From contig NZ_FNGA01000003.1 in assembly GCF_900101105.1 (NCBI RefSeq), positions 558,001 to 622,000 of the forward strand: a DNA stretch of 64,000 nt, in the 5' to 3' direction. Every line of letters starts with the position of its first letter. The stretch's first letter is position 1. Below are positions 52,753-62,146 of the stretch, piece by piece. The DNA comes from Maridesulfovibrio ferrireducens. Its GTDB lineage: Bacteria > Desulfobacterota > Desulfovibrionia > Desulfovibrionales > Desulfovibrionaceae. The notes below the pieces were generated by a model. That model had not been told where the DNA came from. It made no database searches and saw only the letters and a program-made list of their open reading frames with translations. The position numbers were made by a program, and so were the translations under genes.

Positions 52753-53676
52753 CTATTCGGAAATCGGAAACTCGATGGTTTTAACTTTTCCTTTTGCAAC
52801 ATTAAGAACCAAAGGCTTACCGTCAGAAATAACCTCGACTCCGCCGGCATTCCCGAATTTAATCTTTAAAGATTCTTTGTATGGCAATGAAATGCTTTCA
52901 GTTTCTTGCAGAACGAATTCTTGGTTATTACCGTCAGTAACGGCCTCTAACCAACAAGCTTCTCCAGATTTAGCTGTAATAACAACTGTATTTGTTACTA
53001 TTGGTTGAATTGCAGCAATAGGAAGTTCTTTTCGTTCGCTTGCAGAAGCTGATTCTTCCGGTTCAGAAATAACGACAACGTCTTCACTTGAGCCTACAAT
53101 TGGAGCTTCTTTCTGTACTGTTTCAAGTGCCGCTTCAATTGGAGTCTCGGTGGAAATTTCGTCATTTTGTTCAGGAGTAGTTTCTTTTTGTTGCTCATCA
53201 ACAGCTACATTTTCAACCACTTCTTCAGTTATCACAATCTCTGTTTTTTTGGTGTTCCAGAAATCTAACAATGCGTTATCATGAAGATAATACACAAGCC
53301 CTGCGAGAACTGCGATTAGAATTAGAATTAAAAAGATTGATGACATCGATGTTTTGGTGGAAACATCGGAGTAATCACTTCGAGCCAAGTTTTCGTCAAT
53401 GCAAGGATCCTGAATATTCTTATCAGCACTACCATCAACAGAATAAAATTTTGAAAATTCATTTCCAATTTCTTCTGAATCAAGCCCAAGCGCTTTGGCG
53501 TAATTCTTTATAAATCCTTTAGCATAGACAGGGTGTGGAAAATCTTTTTTATTGCCGTCTTCAATCGCGTGAACATTCACACGGCTTAATTTGGTAAGCT
53601 CCATCATATGTTCAACGGTAAGCCCTTGTCGTTCTCTTTCCGCTTTTAATCGGGATCCAAGCTCTTTCAAATCCAT
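52753..53676 (-). CDS. rodZ: RodZ-like protein (HTH - TM - DUF4115)
   Basis: 307 aa. A Cro-type helix-turn-helix at 1-75 (LGSRLKAERERQGLTVEHMM, AIEDGNKKDFPHPVYAKGFI) is followed by one transmembrane helix at about 112-131. A long acidic Glu/Thr/Val-rich periplasmic linker comes next, then a C-terminal beta domain (ACWLEAVTDG, LPYKESLKIKFGNAGGVEV) typical of DUF4115. RodZ anchors MreB filaments; mreB is present in this window but not adjacent. It lies between a SurA-like gene and recO. Confidence 0.82.
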   Translation of the reverse strand: MDLKELGSRLKAERERQGLTVEHMMELTKLSRVNVHAIEDGNKKDFPHPVYAKGFIKNYAKALGLDSEEIGNEFSKFYSVDGSADKNIQDPCIDENLARSDYSDVSTKTSMSSIFLILILIAVLAGLVYYLHDNALLDFWNTKKTEIVITEEVVENVAVDEQQKETTPEQNDEISTETPIEAALETVQKEAPIVGSSEDVVVISEPEESASASERKELPIAAIQPIVTNTVVITAKSGEACWLEAVTDGNNQEFVLQETESISLPYKESLKIKFGNAGGVEVISDGKPLVLNVAKGKVKTIEFPISE

Positions 53677-53805
53677 ACGGCCCTCATAATGATAGTCTGG
53701 CTGTTTTATTCAAAGACAAATTCATTTCTTTAAATTTGTCTTTCGACAACAGTTTTTCATTTAAAAATGCAAAAAATATCCGCTTATAGTTTTTCTTAAA
53801 AAAAT

Positions 53806-54744
53806 CTACTTTATCTCGATAACGGCTTTCTCTCTCAGTTTATTTATAAAATCAACAAAGACTGCGTCCTGTTTTTCTCTATAAAGACGTTCATAAATAT
53901 TGTCTCTGTTGTCAGTGAACGAATCAGTTTTATTTTTTTCAAAAGAATCAAGCTTAAGCAAAGCAGTTGATTTCTGAACTTTAAACGATTGACTTACATC
54001 TCCGGGGTTAAGCCCATTTAATGCGTCATGCCACGTTTTAGCAAGATCATCCCATTCCAGCACACCTAGATCTCCACCTGTTCCGGCTCCAGGGCCGACA
54101 GTGTATTTATCTGCGGCTTCTTCAAAAGTTGTTTCTCCAGAAATAATTTCTTCTCTGATTTTATCTGCCGAAATATTTTCAGGAAAAAGTATCAATTTCA
54201 AGTGAACACTCTGTTTAACCTCTTCTTGTTGAGACTGAGTGCTGTTCCATACTCCTTGAACTTCTTCTTCCGTGACTACTACTTTATTTTTAACTTTGTA
54301 TGATAAGAGTCTGTTCTTACGAATATCTTTTCGTAAAGTTTCTTTAAAATCTTCTAAGTTTGTTTTTTGCAATGCAAGTTGACGCGCAAATTCTTCATCG
54401 GAAAATTTGCTTGTTTCTTTAATACGTTTGATTTCACCTTCGATATCTTGTTCTGAAACTTCGACTTTGAGTCTTTTTGCTTCCTGATCAAGAATCATTT
54501 CGTTAATCATGCGGTCAAGTATCTGTTTTCTGATATTTTTAATTTGCTCAGCATCTACAGCAGAAATAGATTGCCCATTAAACCGCTTCATGATGGGAGC
54601 CATCTTTGCGTTCATTTCATACATTGTAACGATATCGCCGTTAACGACAGCTACAACGCCATCAACGACTTTTTCTTCTGCTCCGGCAATGGATACAAAA
54701 GAACTGATCAATATGATAAAAAAAACAATAATTACACGCTTCAA
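53806..54744 (-). CDS. SurA-like periplasmic peptidyl-prolyl isomerase
   Basis: About 312 aa from TTG 54744 (GGAG about 8 nt upstream), giving a clean signal peptide (KRVIIVFFIILISSFVSIAGA). An ATG at 54759 is the alternative but has no site. The N-terminal SurA_N-type chaperone region (VVAVVNGDIVTMYEMNAK, RMINEMILDQEAKRL) is followed by a parvulin domain with VHLKLILFPE, YTVGPGAGTGGDLGVLEW and LNPGDVSQSF. It assists outer-membrane protein folding. Located 111 nt after the lipoprotein homologue. Confidence 0.85.
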   Translation of the reverse strand: MKRVIIVFFIILISSFVSIAGAEEKVVDGVVAVVNGDIVTMYEMNAKMAPIMKRFNGQSISAVDAEQIKNIRKQILDRMINEMILDQEAKRLKVEVSEQDIEGEIKRIKETSKFSDEEFARQLALQKTNLEDFKETLRKDIRKNRLLSYKVKNKVVVTEEEVQGVWNSTQSQQEEVKQSVHLKLILFPENISADKIREEIISGETTFEEAADKYTVGPGAGTGGDLGVLEWDDLAKTWHDALNGLNPGDVSQSFKVQKSTALLKLDSFEKNKTDSFTDNRDNIYERLYREKQDAVFVDFINKLREKAVIEIK

Positions 54745-54855
54745 TACGGCATCTCCCATAAAATATATAATATCGGTATGTTTCTTATTCGACAATTGTT
54801 TTAACTAACTAAACCCTTTCATGGAAGTATGCAAGATTAGCAAAACCCTTAATAT

Positions 54856-55818
54856 TTATTCAGTCTTTGTGTTCTTATTCTCAACAGGGACAGGCTTTTC
54901 AGTTTTTTGCTGTGGTAATAATTCTTTGCTAATTTTAATATTAGAATTAGCCAGTTTATTCTTAAGCCATAATTCAAATTTATCATCCAGTTTGCGTTCA
55001 AGAAGAACTTTTTCTACAGCGGGATAAGCTTGAAGAGGTGTTAACAAGGTGGCATCTTTCTTTTCTTTTAAAATTAAACAAATAAATTCTTTTTCCTGTG
55101 TTATTACAGGACTTGCTTTTCCGGGGTCAAGCTCTTGAACAAATGGTTCCCAAGTCGTCGGTAATTGTCCGTTTCTAACCCATATTTCTCTAACAGTAAC
55201 CTGCTTCAAGTTGTTTGAAATTTCTTCAGGAGAAACTCCTTTTCTAAATTGTTCAACCCCCTTAGTCACTAAATCGCGGCTGAACCCTTTTATCATTATA
55301 AACTTAAACCCTGCCTGCATATAGAAGTCAGATAAATGAGTGCGGTAGTATTCTTCTGCTTCTTTGTAATCAATTTTAATTTCAGGACGTAATATTTGGC
55401 TAAAAAATTTATCCATTGCTAATTGATATTTGAGCTGACTGCGCCATGAATTGAGGTCAATATATTCTTCGATTAAAATTTGCTCAAATGCATTTTCAGG
55501 GTAATCAGAACGGACTTCGTCTTCCGCCTCTTTCAACTCTTTATCTGATACAGGAATATTCTGTTCTTCAAGTTCCTGTGAAACAAGTTCCTGTACAATA
55601 ATATCACCTAAAATTTGACCGTATTCACTTCTGACCTGACTGACAGAAGGAATAAACCCTGCACTTCCGTCATGCATCAAATCATATTTATAATCCAACT
55701 GCGAAAGGTAAACAGGTTTACCGTTTACTCGTGCAACTATACCCGGTTCTTCTTTCTTGTTTTTGCATCCAAAGACAAAAAGAGAGGTCAGCATTAAAAG
55801 AATAATTATCTTTTTCAT
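54856..55818 (-). CDS. SurA/PrsA-like chaperone lipoprotein
   Basis: 320 aa. Lipoprotein signal: KKIIILLMLTSLFVFGC with Cys18 as the lipidation site. A SurA_N-like helical segment follows (VARVNGKPVYLSQLDYK, VQELVSQELEEQNIPVSDKE). A weak parvulin-like part comes next (FMMIKG-type strand seen as KFIMIKGFSRDLV, then LDPGKASPVITQEKEFICLIL). Canonical parvulin active-site residues are not obvious, so it may be chaperone only. Directly upstream of the SurA-like gene and 29 nt after mfd. Confidence 0.82.
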   Translation of the reverse strand: MKKIIILLMLTSLFVFGCKNKKEEPGIVARVNGKPVYLSQLDYKYDLMHDGSAGFIPSVSQVRSEYGQILGDIIVQELVSQELEEQNIPVSDKELKEAEDEVRSDYPENAFEQILIEEYIDLNSWRSQLKYQLAMDKFFSQILRPEIKIDYKEAEEYYRTHLSDFYMQAGFKFIMIKGFSRDLVTKGVEQFRKGVSPEEISNNLKQVTVREIWVRNGQLPTTWEPFVQELDPGKASPVITQEKEFICLILKEKKDATLLTPLQAYPAVEKVLLERKLDDKFELWLKNKLANSNIKISKELLPQQKTEKPVPVENKNTKTE

Positions 55819-55847
55819 TTATATTTTCCGTACGTTATCACTATGAT

Positions 55848-58800
55848 TTAAATTTGTTCAACTAACGGTTCAAGGTTTTTACAAATTTGGTTAAGTCCTG
55901 CTGCTATTTTAATATCTTTTTCATAACGTATTTCAATACTTACAGGAGGTTTAAGGCGTGCTGAATTTTTATCATCAGCAATCCATTTCATCAATTTAAC
56001 AGGTTCTACAGGATTTCGACTTTCTTCCCATGTCAAAACAACTCTGGCAGGAAATAAATCCGCTCTTGTAACTCCGAGACGTGCTAAAGTTCGTTTCAGA
56101 TAAAGTACTGTTATAAAATTTTCAACTTCTTCGGGGAAATGTCCGAATCTATCTTTGATTTCAGAGGCAAGTTCTTCTATCCGAGCTTCTGTGTTTGCCG
56201 AGGAAAGAGCCCGATAGTATCTCAACCTTTCTCTGGCATCAGGAACATAATCTTCAGGTAAATGGGCTTTGAAAACAAAATTCATTTCAGGATCTGTCAT
56301 AACGGTGCTGTCATCACCTTTGATTCTACGTACTTCTTCGTCAAGCATTTCAAGAAACAGGTCAAGCCCAACCTTTGCCATCTGTCCTGATTGAACTTCT
56401 CCGAGAATATTACCTGCACCGCGCAGTCTTAAATCTTCCATTGCAACTTTAAAACCTGCTCCCAAGTAATCAAGTTGAAGAATGATTTGCATGCGCCGCT
56501 TAGCTTTTTCCGACAAAGAATCAAGGGATGAAACTACAAAATATGCGTACGCCTGTCGTGTGCTGCGTCCAACTCTGCCTCTCAGCTGATAAAGCTGTCC
56601 AAGCCCGAACATTTGAGCCTGATCTACAATTAATGTGTTGGCATTGGGGAAATCAAGGCCGGATTCAATAATTGCGGTAGCGATAAGAATATCTAGTTCT
56701 TTGTGCCAGAATTTATGAATAGTATTTTCTAAGTTCTTCTCTGACATTTGACCGTGAGCCATGCCGATTTTGGCATCAGGGGCCAATTTTTTAACAAACT
56801 CAGCAACCCGTTCAAGCCCTTGAACTCTGTTGTGCACCCAGAAAACCTGTCCGCCTCTTTCAAGTTCACGTTTAACAACAGACGCAAGCATTGCTTCGTC
56901 TCGTTCAACTAAAGCTGTTTCAACAGGTTTGCGATCGACTGGAGGCGTTTCAATTGTACTCAGGCTTCGCACTCCGGATAATGACAGCTGCAAGGTACGG
57001 GGAATCGGGGTAGCGGTCAGAGTCAGCGCATCAATATTTTTACGCATTTCTTTAATACGTTCTTTATGCCTTACTCCAAAGCGCTGCTCTTCATCAAGAA
57101 TGAGCAAGCCTAGATTCGGAGCTTCTACATCTTTGGATAGAACTCTATGCGTGCCGATAAGAATATCGAGGGTTCCAGAAGATAATTGTTCGAGAACTCT
57201 TTTCTGGCTGGTCTTGGTAACAAACCTGCTGAGCATTCCAACTACAACCGGGAACCCTTCCATGCGTTGCATAAATGTTTGATAATGCTGTTCAGCCAGA
57301 ACGGTCGTAGGGCAAAGCAGAATAACCTGTTTACCATCTAAGACGGCTCTGAAAGCGGCTCTTAATGCAACTTCAGTTTTTCCGAATCCGACATCACCGC
57401 AGACGAGTCTGTCCATCGGTTCAGGACTTTCCATATCTCTGAACACATCTTGGATAGCTTTTTCCTGATCCGGAGTTTCTTCAAATCCGAAAGTACTTTC
57501 AAACTCCCAGTACATGTCATCCAAAGGACCATAGGCATATCCTTTAGCAACTTTTCTGTAAGCGTACATTTCGACAAGTTCACCGGCTATTTTTTCAATA
57601 GCCTTGCGAGCTTTATCCCGGGTTTTAGACCAGCGTGTGCCGCCCAGCTTATCCAGAACAGAACAGGAACCTTCCGGGCCTTTATATTTTTGAACAAGAT
57701 TAAGCCTGTCGACCGGAACATATAATTTATCATCTGCATCAAAAAACAGCAGAAGATAATCATTAGAAACATCCCCTACTTTAAAATGATGCAGTCCGCC
57801 GAAACGGGATAATCCGTAATCTCTATGGACAAGTAAATCTTCGGGAAGCAAATCTTCATAACTCGTCATTCCTTCAAAGGCTTTATCCCTGATGCGGGTA
57901 CCTTTTGCGGCTTGCGGCTGAAGAACGTCTTCTCCTAATATGATGGTTTGATTCCACTCAAGTTCCATCCCGTTTTTAAGGGGCGAAATAAGTGCGTATA
58001 TCCCTCTGTTCAGAGGTGAATACTCAGTTGAAATAGATAGCTGTTCCGATTCAATGAGCGATAGAAATTTTTTCCGAGATCTGTCGGTTTTAAAGCTGAG
58101 CACTGTTTGGAATCTTTCAGAACTCCATTCTTTTAATCCTGCAACAAGGGCAGCCCATGGCCGCTTCATCTGTTCAGGTTTCCAAAAAATATCGGTGAAT
58201 GCAGTCAGCGATCTTTCAGAAAGATCAATTCCGTCTTTTTCACGACCTATGACTAGATCTTCATATACAATCTGTCTTTCATCGCGCCAGATGGATCTTG
58301 CTTTTTCTTCATTCCAGCAAATTGTATTAACAGGCCATTTACAACCGGAATGAGCAGATTTGTCATGAAGAAAGGTTTTCCAGCTGTATTCATGGTCCTG
58401 AAGACGTAATCTTAAATTTGAAGCTGACGAAAGAACATAAACAGCTTTTTTAGATAAAAATGACTTGAGGTCAGTACACTCAGGATAAAAAAGTCCGGGC
58501 CAGATCATTCCGTCCGCGTTGCCAACTTTTTCAAGAAGTTTTGCATGCCCTTCAGCAGAAATTTCTCCCGTCTTTTTCAAATGCTTCCATAGTGCGGCGG
58601 CATCATCAATGTTGTTTCCGGTCAGCATTGCCGGAGCGACGGGAAGCAAGGTCATTTCATCTAAATCGGCCTTGGAACGTTGGGATGAAGGGTCGAAAAC
58701 ACGAATTTCTTCTAATATATCACCAAAAAATTCTAATCTTAGCGGAAGGTCATATCCCGGCGCATAGATATCAAGGATATCCCCGCGCATGGACATTTCG

Positions 58801-59306
58801 CCATAGCCAGAAACCAATTTTGTTCTGGTATATCCCCATGAAACTAATTGTTCGATGAGGAGTTCCGGCTCCATCTCTTCGCCTTTGGAAAGATTAATAT
58901 AATTATTTTCCAAAACTGAAGGCATAGGCCATTTGGGCAGTAAGTTGTCAACAGTCATCAGAACAGACTGTTTTCCGCCGCGCGTTAAAGCATGCAGGGC
59001 TGACCAGCGTTCAGACCATTCAGATGCAACAGGATTTTTGCAAAGATAAGGAGGAAGGAAAACCCAGTCTCTTTCCCATGCAGGAATAATTTTATTGTTT
59101 TCAGCAAGATCATTGCGGCTGAATAAAGTAATAAGAGCCTTCAGTTCCGCATATTCCCGTGCTCCCGGAGCAATCATTACAACTGATTGACCTCTGGAGT
59201 GTAAATTATGCGCAGTAAACGCCTGTGTCCCGGGACCACTTTTAAAAATTCGTGCAGTGTTTCCGCCTCCGGCAGCAAAAGCGGTAAATTCGGAAGGTAA
59301 AGACAA
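55848..59306 (-). CDS. mfd: Transcription-repair coupling factor Mfd
   Basis: 1152 aa, full length. The UvrB-homology part is at the N-terminus, the RNA polymerase interaction domain (LLPEDLLVHRDYGLSRFGGL) near 480-545, and the translocase has Walker A GDVGFGKTEVALRAAF, DEEQRFGVRHKERIK and a motif VI QLRGRVGRSTRQAYAYF. It removes stalled RNA polymerase and recruits UvrA. The start is TTG 59306 with GGAG 5 nt upstream. Confidence 0.96.
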   Translation of the reverse strand: MSLPSEFTAFAAGGGNTARIFKSGPGTQAFTAHNLHSRGQSVVMIAPGAREYAELKALITLFSRNDLAENNKIIPAWERDWVFLPPYLCKNPVASEWSERWSALHALTRGGKQSVLMTVDNLLPKWPMPSVLENNYINLSKGEEMEPELLIEQLVSWGYTRTKLVSGYGEMSMRGDILDIYAPGYDLPLRLEFFGDILEEIRVFDPSSQRSKADLDEMTLLPVAPAMLTGNNIDDAAALWKHLKKTGEISAEGHAKLLEKVGNADGMIWPGLFYPECTDLKSFLSKKAVYVLSSASNLRLRLQDHEYSWKTFLHDKSAHSGCKWPVNTICWNEEKARSIWRDERQIVYEDLVIGREKDGIDLSERSLTAFTDIFWKPEQMKRPWAALVAGLKEWSSERFQTVLSFKTDRSRKKFLSLIESEQLSISTEYSPLNRGIYALISPLKNGMELEWNQTIILGEDVLQPQAAKGTRIRDKAFEGMTSYEDLLPEDLLVHRDYGLSRFGGLHHFKVGDVSNDYLLLFFDADDKLYVPVDRLNLVQKYKGPEGSCSVLDKLGGTRWSKTRDKARKAIEKIAGELVEMYAYRKVAKGYAYGPLDDMYWEFESTFGFEETPDQEKAIQDVFRDMESPEPMDRLVCGDVGFGKTEVALRAAFRAVLDGKQVILLCPTTVLAEQHYQTFMQRMEGFPVVVGMLSRFVTKTSQKRVLEQLSSGTLDILIGTHRVLSKDVEAPNLGLLILDEEQRFGVRHKERIKEMRKNIDALTLTATPIPRTLQLSLSGVRSLSTIETPPVDRKPVETALVERDEAMLASVVKRELERGGQVFWVHNRVQGLERVAEFVKKLAPDAKIGMAHGQMSEKNLENTIHKFWHKELDILIATAIIESGLDFPNANTLIVDQAQMFGLGQLYQLRGRVGRSTRQAYAYFVVSSLDSLSEKAKRRMQIILQLDYLGAGFKVAMEDLRLRGAGNILGEVQSGQMAKVGLDLFLEMLDEEVRRIKGDDSTVMTDPEMNFVFKAHLPEDYVPDARERLRYYRALSSANTEARIEELASEIKDRFGHFPEEVENFITVLYLKRTLARLGVTRADLFPARVVLTWEESRNPVEPVKLMKWIADDKNSARLKPPVSIEIRYEKDIKIAAGLNQICKNLEPLVEQI

Positions 59307-59333
59307 TTTGGCTCCAAAATTATTATGAAAAGG

Positions 59334-59374
59334 AAAGGCCGTCCTCCCGATAATTCAGGGGACGGCCTTTTTTT
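59334..59374. terminator. Hairpin between cheW and mfd
   Basis: AAAGGCCGTCC pairs with GGACGGCCTTT around a 15-nt loop. The T tract is strong on the plus strand and interrupted (TTTCCTTTT) on the minus strand. Since cheW and mfd both read leftwards, it probably ends the cheW transcript just before the mfd start. Confidence 0.75.
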
Positions 59375-59517
59375 GCAGAGAAACTGTTCTGTTGTCCAGT
59401 AAATAGACGTAAATCGCAATATTTACTGGTGGCAGACACATCAAATCATGGCAATATGCAGCTAACTATAGGACCGTAATCGTTCCTTAATTATACATAA
59501 CAAACCGGAAGATTTGA

Positions 59518-59994
59518 TTAAACCTGTGCTAATAATTCCTGCTCATCACCTGAAAGAAGTCTGTTAAGATCAAGTAAAATAAGCAGTCTGTCTTCAAGTT
59601 TACCTACCCCGCTGATATATTCAGACTCTAGGCCGGAAACAACAGGCGGCGGCGGTTCAACAGTGTTTGCCGGGATTCTGAGAACCTCGGAAACGGAATC
59701 AACCACAAATCCAACGATCATGTCGCTAATTTCAATAACGATAATACGAGTATTTTGATCATGCTCTCTGATCTCGAGACCAAACTTACTTCTTAAGTCA
59801 ATGATTGGAATTACCTTCCCGCGAAGGTTGATTACGCCTTCAACGAATACAGGAGCTCGGGGAACTTTGGTGATTTCCATGGTTCGGATAATTTCCTGAA
59901 CCTTAAGGATATCCACTCCGAACTCTTCTTCGGCAATGCTGAAGGTGACTAGCTGGATAAGTTCGGCGTCTTGCCTTTTCTTATCTTCTTCCAT
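59518..59994 (-). CDS. cheW: Chemotaxis coupling protein CheW
   Basis: 158 aa. Links chemoreceptors to CheA. The CheW-like signatures are VTFSIAEEEFGVDILKVQEI, APVFVEGVINLRGKVIPIIDLR, FGL and a late EYISGVGKLEDRLLILLDL. A short acidic/basic N-terminal extension (MEEDKKRQDAELIQ) precedes the domain. No other che gene is adjacent; cheR lies 35 kb away in this window. A G-rich stretch precedes the ATG. Confidence 0.95.
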   Translation of the reverse strand: MEEDKKRQDAELIQLVTFSIAEEEFGVDILKVQEIIRTMEITKVPRAPVFVEGVINLRGKVIPIIDLRSKFGLEIREHDQNTRIIVIEISDMIVGFVVDSVSEVLRIPANTVEPPPPVVSGLESEYISGVGKLEDRLLILLDLNRLLSGDEQELLAQV

Positions 59995-60258
59995 TCATGC
60001 CCCCTGTTAGTTGCTATTGCAGTGCACAATCAAAATATTTTGATCATGTAAAAATATTTTTAAAAATATTCTATTCATATTTAATCCGTATATTATTATT
60101 CATCTGAAATATTTGCAAGCTAATCATAAAATTATAAAACAATTTAATCAAAATTTTTTATTCAGAGAAAATTGACTACTGGCCCAGAAATGACTACCTA
60201 GAAAATTGATTAGCAGAAAATAGCAATAAGGCGAAGACTCAGGAGGGTATGAACTCGC

Positions 60259-60474
60259 ATGGCTCAGTTTTCCCCAACGGATAATGTTACCTTGGAAGAT
60301 CAGATTAAATCATTAGCAAATGATGAGTTGCTTGATTTCTGGGAAGAAACCCAGTTTCTCGCGAAAATGTTAAATCAAGAAAACCAAGAAGATGTTCCAT
60401 ACAGCCCCGAATATGAACGATTAATTTTGCAGGAACTGCAACTTAGATCGTGTATGAAATCGTTATCACCTTAG
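60259..60474 (+). CDS. Hypothetical acidic protein, 71 aa
   Basis: Not recognised. Soluble, acidic and probably helical (LEDQIKSLANDELLDFWEETQ...), with one Cys near the end. Support is a strong AGGAGGGT about 11 nt before the ATG and a matched terminator right after the stop. A single-gene unit with a strong ribosome-binding site suggests appreciable expression. Divergent from cheW across 264 bp. Confidence 0.65.
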   Translation: MAQFSPTDNVTLEDQIKSLANDELLDFWEETQFLAKMLNQENQEDVPYSPEYERLILQELQLRSCMKSLSP

Positions 60475-60476
60475 AC

Positions 60477-60514
60477 AAATTTAAAGGCCCGCTTTAAGCG
60501 GGCCTTTAAATTTT
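60477..60514. terminator. Bidirectional terminator between the 71-aa gene and ugd
   Basis: AAATTTAAAGGCCCGCTT (60477-60494) and its exact complement (60496-60513) around a single T. A/T-rich ends serve both convergent genes. Confidence 0.92.
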
Positions 60515-60521
60515 GAATTAA

Positions 60522-61868
60522 TTAAACAGAATCCCCGACCGGTCTGCGTCCAACACTGAAGTAAGCAAAACCGTTACTGCCTAGGTAAGACGGGTCGTAA
60601 AGATTTCTACCGTCAAATATAACCGGAGCAAGCAAGGCTTCTTTTATTTTATCAAAATCAGGATTTCTAAACTGATTCCAGTCCGTCACAACCGCAACAG
60701 CATTTGCCCCTTCAAGAACTTCATACTGATTATGTACGATCTCCACCAGATCATTATCACGCAAAATTTCTTCTGCTTTTATATGAGCAACAGGGTCAAA
60801 AGCTTTAATTTTCATTCCTGCTTCAGTCAGCTCGGAAATGATAGATAAGGCAGAAGACTCTCTCATATCATCAGTGTTGGCTTTAAATGCAAGTCCCCAT
60901 ATTGCAAGGGTTTTACCTCTAACTCCACCCTGAGGTTCAAAATAATCCAGAATCTTGCGGGAAAGCATTTTTTTCTGTCTGTTATTAACAGAATCCACGG
61001 CTTCAATAAGCTCAGGTCTGGCGCCAACCTCTTTAGCTGTATTGATCAGGGCCTTCACGTCCTTAGGAAAACATGATCCACCGTAACCTACGCCGGGGTA
61101 GATGAAATAATATCCAATGCGGTGATCAGAGCCTATGCCGAGTCTGACTTCGCGCACATTAGCTCCGACGAGTTCACAAATACTGGCCATTTCATTAATA
61201 AAAGAAATTTTTGTGGCCAGCATGCAGTTCGCTGCATATTTAGTCATTTCCGCACTTCTGGTACCCATAAAAATGAGTTTTTCTCTACTGCGGGCATAAG
61301 GAGCGTATAAGGTCTCGAATTCCTTACAAGTTTCTTTCTTTTCAGTGCCGACAACAACTCTGTCCGGCTTCATAAAGTCGCTTACAGCATCCCCTTCTTT
61401 TAGAAACTCGGGGTTTGAAGCGACATCGAACTCAAGATCCAAACCTCTTTTTTCAAGTTCTGCTTTAACTATTGAGCGGACTTTATCAGCAGTTCCGACC
61501 GGAACGGTAGATTTGTCTACAATAATTTTAGAATCGGTCATGGTCTGCCCTATTTCGCGGGCAACATTTTCCACAAATCTCAGATCACAACTTCCATCTG
61601 AGCTGCATGGAGTTCCGACAGTAATAAAAACAAAACGGGCTTTATCCAGTCCATCTTTAAGACTGGTGGTAAAGAAAAGTCTTTGATCTTCATAGTTTCG
61701 TTTAACCAAGTCTTCAAGACCCGGTTCAAAAATATGAATTTTACCCTCTTTAAGAGTCTTAATAACGTCTGGATTTACATCAACACACCAAACATGGTTT
61801 CCCATTTCTGCAAAACATGCTGCGCTGACAAGCCCGACATATCCGGTTCCTACTATACATATGTTCAT
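60522..61868 (-). CDS. ugd: UDP-glucose 6-dehydrogenase
   Basis: Oxidises UDP-glucose to UDP-glucuronate with two NAD+, supplying surface polysaccharide precursors. NAD motif MNICIVGTGYVGLVSAACF at 1-19; NPEFLKEGDAVSDFMKPDRV; the catalytic Cys near residue 260 in GVGYGGSCFPKDVKAL; the C-terminal VAVVTDWNQFRNPDF. 448 aa is typical. A related nucleotide-sugar dehydrogenase specificity cannot be excluded, but the UDP-glucose type is the best fit. Two short dyads lie about 75-100 bp upstream. Confidence 0.93.
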   Translation of the reverse strand: MNICIVGTGYVGLVSAACFAEMGNHVWCVDVNPDVIKTLKEGKIHIFEPGLEDLVKRNYEDQRLFFTTSLKDGLDKARFVFITVGTPCSSDGSCDLRFVENVAREIGQTMTDSKIIVDKSTVPVGTADKVRSIVKAELEKRGLDLEFDVASNPEFLKEGDAVSDFMKPDRVVVGTEKKETCKEFETLYAPYARSREKLIFMGTRSAEMTKYAANCMLATKISFINEMASICELVGANVREVRLGIGSDHRIGYYFIYPGVGYGGSCFPKDVKALINTAKEVGARPELIEAVDSVNNRQKKMLSRKILDYFEPQGGVRGKTLAIWGLAFKANTDDMRESSALSIISELTEAGMKIKAFDPVAHIKAEEILRDNDLVEIVHNQYEVLEGANAVAVVTDWNQFRNPDFDKIKEALLAPVIFDGRNLYDPSYLGSNGFAYFSVGRRPVGDSV

Positions 61869-61940
61869 TATTTGTTCTCTCGATAATTCTTTACGTTTAA
61901 AAAAACGTCACTAACAGTCCGGTCAAAAAAGTCAAATCAA

Positions 61941-61968
61941 GCAGATCGTCTGCAAGCTGTGACACAGC
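61941..61968. repeat. Two adjacent short dyads upstream of ugd
   Basis: GCAGA-TCG-TCTGC (61941-61953) and, 2 nt later, GCTGTGACACAGC (61956-61968). They lie 73-100 bp upstream of the ugd start and about 180 bp upstream of pdxJ. Either operator-like sites or a leader hairpin pair; no regulator can be named. Confidence 0.4.
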
Positions 61969-62146
61969 GGATAACGCCAATATATTTTTAATGTCAACTA
62001 GCAAAGAGTTGCGCCAATATGACAGTTGCCATCAAACACCAATGACTATATTGTCCTTCAACAAAGTCGGATTATACTAATATGCTATGTAAAAACAAAT
62101 TAATTCCGGCAATAAAAATAAAGTTTGTTCACCGGAGGATATAACC

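Noticed and set aside
56830-57282. 150-codon open frame on the plus strand
   Set aside because: Antisense to the mfd helicase region, which is intact.
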